Made by a program: the position numbers and the translations under genes. Positions 60,930-64,000 of a DNA stretch of 64,000 nt are shown here, one piece after another (the first letter of the stretch is position 1; every line of letters begins with the position of its first letter). The notes under the pieces are model-generated. The model worked only from the letters and a program-made list of their open reading frames with translations, was not told the origin of the DNA and searched no databases. Source of the stretch: Saccharibacillus sp. CPCC 101409 (GTDB lineage Bacteria; Bacillota; Bacilli; Paenibacillales; Paenibacillaceae); NCBI RefSeq assembly GCF_030518235.1, contig NZ_JAULSA010000001.1:744001-808000 (forward strand), written 5' to 3'.

Positions 60930-62375
60930 GTGCAAAAACATCAAATGTATATCGACGGACAGTTTACGGATGCGGAAAACGGAGAATGGATGGATGTGAC
61001 CAACCCGGCGACGGACGAAACGATCTCCCAGGTGCCCAAAGCGACCAAAGGCGATGTGGCGCGGGCGATCGACGCGGCCGAAGCGGCGCAGATTGCCTGG
61101 GAAGAAACGCCGGCCGTGGAACGCGGGAAATATCTGCACCGGATCGCCGACGGCATCCGCGAACAGGCGGACGAGCTGGCGCGCCTCGTGTCCGAAGAAG
61201 TAGGCAAGACGCTGGAGCTGTCGACGGTGGAAGTCAACTTCACGGCGGATTATATGGACTATATGGCGGAATGGGCGCGGCGTTACGAAGGCGAGATCGT
61301 GCAGAGCGACCGCGACAACGAGAACATTTTCGTATTCAAAAAAGCGATCGGCGTCACGACCGGCATCCTGCCGTGGAATTTCCCGTTCTTCCTGATCGCC
61401 CGCAAAATGGCTCCGGCTCTGATTACCGGCAACACCATCGTGATCAAGCCGAGCGCGGAGTCGCCGAACAACGCGGTGGCGTTTGCGAAGATCGTCGACA
61501 AAGTCGGCCTGCCCAATGGCGTGTTCAACCTGGTGACCGGACGCGGCGGCGAAGTGGGTAACGAACTGGCGAGCAATCCGAAAGTGGGTATGGTCAGCCT
61601 GACGGGCAGCGTGCCGGCCGGGCAGAAAGTCATGGAAGCGGCGGCCCAGAATATTATCAAAGTCAGTCTGGAGCTGGGCGGCAAAGCGCCGGCGATCGTA
61701 CATAAAGACGCCGACCTCGACCTGACCGTCAAAGCGATCGTCGATTCCCGCGTCATCAATACGGGCCAGGTGTGCAACTGCGCGGAGCGCGTATACGTGC
61801 ACGAAGAGATCAAGGAAGAATTTACGAACCGGCTCGTCGAAGCGATGAAAGCCGTCAAATACGGCGATCCGCTTCAATCGACCGATATCCAGATGGGCCC
61901 GCTGATCAACAAAGAAGCGCAGGACTCCGTACAATCCAAAGTCGACCGCGCGGTGGAGCAGGGAGCGAAGCTGCTGCTGGGCGGCAAAAAGGTCGAAGGC
62001 AAAGGCAGCTTCTACGAACCGACCGTCATCGGCGACGCGAGCAACGAGATGGAGATTATCCAGGAAGAAATCTTCGGTCCGGTTATCCCGATCGTGCCGT
62101 TCAAAGACCTGGACGAAGCGATCGAACTGGCCAACGACAGCGAATTCGGCCTGACATCGTCGCTGTATACGCAGAATCTGAACGTGGCGCTCAAAGTGGT
62201 CAAGCGTCTCAAATACGGCGAAACGTATATCAACCGAGAAAACTTCGAAGCGATGCAGGGGTTCCACGCGGGCTGGCGCAAATCCGGCATCGGCGGCGCG
62301 GACGGCAAGCACGGCTTGAACGAGTATTTGCAGACGCATGTGGTATATATCCAGTTCGACAAAGAGATCAAATAA
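60930..62375 (+). CDS. aldA: Lactaldehyde dehydrogenase (AldA-type)
   Basis: A 481-residue NAD-dependent aldehyde dehydrogenase that closely resembles E. coli AldA. Matching landmarks are [57 protein letters not shown] (catalytic Glu), [16 protein letters not shown] (catalytic Cys) and the C-terminal [17 protein letters not shown]. It oxidises L-lactaldehyde (from fucose, rhamnose or methylglyoxal) to L-lactate, which the divergent LutABC can take to pyruvate. GTG 60930 follows GAGGAGGCAGAACC. CcpA control is predicted. Confidence 0.93.
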   Translation: MQKHQMYIDGQFTDAENGEWMDVTNPATDETISQVPKATKGDVARAIDAAEAAQIAWEETPAVERGKYLHRIADGIREQADELARLVSEEVGKTLELSTVEVNFTADYMDYMAEWARRYEGEIVQSDRDNENIFVFKKAIGVTTGILPWNFPFFLIARKMAPALITGNTIVIKPSAESPNNAVAFAKIVDKVGLPNGVFNLVTGRGGEVGNELASNPKVGMVSLTGSVPAGQKVMEAAAQNIIKVSLELGGKAPAIVHKDADLDLTVKAIVDSRVINTGQVCNCAERVYVHEEIKEEFTNRLVEAMKAVKYGDPLQSTDIQMGPLINKEAQDSVQSKVDRAVEQGAKLLLGGKKVEGKGSFYEPTVIGDASNEMEIIQEEIFGPVIPIVPFKDLDEAIELANDSEFGLTSSLYTQNLNVALKVVKRLKYGETYINRENFEAMQGFHAGWRKSGIGGADGKHGLNEYLQTHVVYIQFDKEIK

Positions 62376-62419
62376 GATCGGAGCGGCATCGTCGGGTTCG
62401 GCGCGCCCTCCAAGCGCAC

Positions 62420-62465
62420 GACCGGAGAACGCCCCCGCGAGGGGAGCGTTTTCCGGTCTTTTTTT
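62420..62465 (+). terminator. Terminator of aldA
   Basis: GACCGG-AGAACGC-CCCC and GGGG-AGCGTTTT-CCGGTC pair around GCGA, then seven Ts. Confidence 0.92.
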
Positions 62466-62537
62466 GCCGTTTTCCGGTCGGCGCTTATTTTTGAAATAAA
62501 AAGAGAAAACAAACAAAAACTCAAATCGAAGAATTAC

Positions 62538-62566
62538 TTTACCTGTCGTAGTAATCGTGATACAGT
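62538..62566 (+). promoter_or_regulatory. Promoter of the PadR-type operon
   Basis: TTTACC, 17-bp spacer, TACAGT, embedded in repeated operator-like sequence. Confidence 0.65.
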
Positions 62567-62606
62567 AGCTATACAAACTACTACGACAGATGAAGTACGA
62601 CAGATG
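62543..62606 (+). promoter_or_regulatory. Operator-like repeats at the padR promoter
   Basis: CTGTCGTAGTA (62543-62553) has a perfect inverted copy TACTACGACAG (62579-62589). ACGACAGATG recurs 14 bp later (62583-62592 and 62597-62606). The arms flank the -10 and start point, as expected for autoregulation by the PadR protein. Confidence 0.65.
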
Positions 62607-62642
62607 CAGTAGAAAAATACTTGCGCGGGAAGGGGGAGGCCG

Positions 62643-62969
62643 TTGATCAGCAGCGACGTCATCCGGGGCTACAACGATACCATGATCCTGTATATGCTGC
62701 TAGACGGGGAATCGTACGGATACGAGATTTCGAAAAATATCCGCAGTCTCTCCGAAGAAAAATACGTGATGAAGGAAACGACGCTGTATTCGGCTTTTAC
62801 GCGGCTGGAGAAAAACGGATATATTACGGCGTTCCACAAAGACGAAACGTTCGGCAAACGGCGCACCTATTACCGAATTACGCCGGAAGGGGTCGCGTAT
62901 TACCGGGAGAAATGCAGGGAATGGCAGGTTACGCAGGAAGTTGTCGATAAATTCATAAAGGAGCCGTGA
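62643..62969 (+). CDS. PadR-family transcriptional regulator
   Basis: A 108-residue short PadR protein. The winged helix runs over residues about 5-85: ILYMLLDGESYGYEISKNI, then KETTLYSAFTRLEKNGYI, then FGKRRTYYRITPEG. A short C-terminal dimerisation helix follows. The start is TTG at 62643 after GGGGGAGG. The downstream membrane gene overlaps its stop. PadR/HAAS-protein pairs are common in Bacilli and usually respond to envelope stress or other signals; the ligand is unknown. Confidence 0.93.
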   Translation: MISSDVIRGYNDTMILYMLLDGESYGYEISKNIRSLSEEKYVMKETTLYSAFTRLEKNGYITAFHKDETFGKRRTYYRITPEGVAYYREKCREWQVTQEVVDKFIKEP

Positions 62970-63949
62970 TGAGGATGGAAACGCTGAACGCGTATCTGGA
63001 CAGCATGTTTGCCGCCTGGCCGCGCACCGCGCAGGTAGCGGATCTGAAAAGGGACATGCTGGCCGCGATGGAGGACAAGTACGACGAACTGAAGCGGACA
63101 GGCAGATCGGAGCACGAAGTCATCGGAATCGTGATCTCGGAATTCGGCAGCGTCGACGAGCTGATGGGCGAGCTCGGAATCTCGCCCGCGGACGAACGGC
63201 AGGCGGCGCCGAAGCTGACGGAAGCGTCCGCGCTGGGGTACGAAGCTTTCGTGCGGCGTTCTTCGCTGCTCAAAGGAATCGGCTGGATGCTGGTTCTGCT
63301 CGGCGCCGCCGCGATGGTGCTGATCGCGGCGCTGAACGAGAACGGAGCGCTCGGCGCTCTGAGCGAAGACGCGGGTTATCTGCTGGCCGTGATCGCGCTG
63401 TTCGTGCTTGTCGTGCCGGCGATCGGTTTGTTTATCGCGAGCGGCGGCGGCAAAGAGTCTTACGGCGTGTTAAGCGGCGATTTCGAATTGGCCGCGGGAA
63501 CGCGCGGGATAATCGAATCGCACCGCGAAAGCTTCCGGCCGATCCGTTCGCGCTCGGTCGTCGCGGCGGCCTGCCTGGGCACGCTGTCGCCGGTGGCGGT
63601 GCTGATCGCGGCGATGAACGGCGAAGGGCAAACGCCTTACGGCGTATCGGTCATGCTGGCGCTGCTGTCTTTGATGCTATTCCTGTTTGTCTACTATGGA
63701 GGGATACACGAAGGGTACGAGAAGCTGCTCCAGCTCGGCGAGTTCACTCCGACGAAAAAAGAAGAAAACCGGGTGCTCGGGCGAATCGCCGCGGTCGTAT
63801 GGCCGCTTGCGTTTATTGTATTCTTCGTCAGCGGCTTCGTGTACGGGCGCTGGGACGTCAACTGGGCGGTATTTCCCGTAACGGCGGTGCTGTTCGGCGC
63901 AATCGGGGGCGTATACGGCCTGCGCGCGAAAACGAAGCAAAAAGCGTGA
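62969..63949 (+). CDS. Membrane protein with N-terminal HAAS/DUF1700-like domain
   Basis: A 326-residue protein. Residues about 1-75 form the helical HAAS (permease-prefix) domain: LNAYLDSMFAAWPRTAQVADLKRDM and VIGIVISEFGSVDELMGELG. Six hydrophobic segments follow (about 105-125, 140-160, 205-225, 230-250, 280-300, 305-322). In this family the membrane protein is usually co-transcribed with a PadR regulator that controls it. Start choice: ATG 62969 overlaps the padR stop (TGATG), 5 nt after AAGGAG; GTG 62966 and ATG 62975 are alternatives. Confidence 0.85.
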   Translation: MRMETLNAYLDSMFAAWPRTAQVADLKRDMLAAMEDKYDELKRTGRSEHEVIGIVISEFGSVDELMGELGISPADERQAAPKLTEASALGYEAFVRRSSLLKGIGWMLVLLGAAAMVLIAALNENGALGALSEDAGYLLAVIALFVLVVPAIGLFIASGGGKESYGVLSGDFELAAGTRGIIESHRESFRPIRSRSVVAAACLGTLSPVAVLIAAMNGEGQTPYGVSVMLALLSLMLFLFVYYGGIHEGYEKLLQLGEFTPTKKEENRVLGRIAAVVWPLAFIVFFVSGFVYGRWDVNWAVFPVTAVLFGAIGGVYGLRAKTKQKA

Positions 63950-63963
63950 ATAAAGATGTGCGC

Positions 63964-63990
63964 GCCCGGCGGATGCCGGGCTGTGTTTTG
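63964..63990 (+). terminator. Terminator at the right edge
   Basis: GCCCGGC/GCCGGGC around GGAT, followed by TGTGTTTTG; a modest T-run. Confidence 0.6.
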
Positions 63991-64000
63991 AACATCGACG

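Overview
The window looks like a chromosomal segment of a GC-rich member of the Paenibacillaceae (Saccharibacillus or Paenibacillus type). The reasons are Firmicute gene neighbourhoods (pheST-zapA-mutS2, metA-metI-metC under a SAM riboswitch, liaFSR, lutABC), T-box leaders on pheST and thrS, strong Shine-Dalgarno sites with frequent GTG/TTG starts, a Spo0E-like phosphatase, a futalosine-pathway menaquinone enzyme and CcpA/Fur-type sites. I see no insertion sequence, prophage, plasmid gene or CRISPR array. Most of the window is core chromosome.

Layout. 1-414: feoB (cut by the window edge) and feoA behind a Fur box. 797-2890: a membrane GGDEF-EAL protein. 3020-3217: tRNA-Pro and tRNA-Gly. 3404-6189: a small membrane protein and an ABC-F ATPase with a long leader. 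6256-10218: T-box and pheST. 10534-14775: a ZapA domain fused to about 1300 residues of repetitive coiled coil. 15061-17883: mutS2 and a DUF350 protein. 18174-19929: Lrp/AsnC regulator and aminotransferase. 20053-24222: Spo0E-like protein, a candidate structured RNA, lipoprotein, cobalamin adenosyltransferase, RluD-type pseudouridine synthase, Spx/ArsC-like protein, 5'-3' exonuclease. 24654-29289: Gfo/Idh/MocA oxidoreductase, phosphodiester glycosidase, MOSC and HRDC proteins. 29292-30480 (minus): CorA and a 42-residue basic protein. 30892-34935: SAM-I riboswitch with an outsized P4 arm, metA, metI, metC. 35070-36829: DUF1304 protein and mqnC. 36968-40097 (minus): Fur-controlled iron-siderophore ABC importer. 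40243-42060 (minus): S9 peptidase. 42287-45418: HAD phosphatase, T-box, thrS. 45861-46343 (minus): unknown protein. 47043-50812: liaFSR plus a methyltransferase. 50929-56511: secreted stalk-domain protein, HtrA, two-component pair. 56627-57583: ispH. 57776-60743 (minus): lutABC. 60930-62375: aldA behind a cre site. 62643-63949: PadR regulator and its membrane partner.

How genes work together. Iron uptake appears twice (Feo for Fe2+, the FecCD-type importer for Fe3+-siderophore), each with a Fur-like palindrome. MetA carries the glutamate at position 111 associated with acetyl-CoA use, and MetI/MetC would carry O-acetylhomoserine to homocysteine, all under SAM control. AldA (lactaldehyde to lactate) is divergent from LutABC (lactate to pyruvate), so the locus can take lactaldehyde to pyruvate, with CcpA likely setting expression. 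LiaFSR and the HtrA/two-component cluster are envelope-stress modules.

The items most worth following up are the ZapA giant coiled-coil fusion with 70-residue tandem repeats (two identical at DNA level), the SAM-I riboswitch whose P4 helix encloses about 219 nt of structured RNA, the unidentified structured RNA at about 20286-20505, the ABC-F leader, the apparent ATA start of the pseudouridine synthase, and a TAG stop in htrA followed in frame by a coding-like tail.
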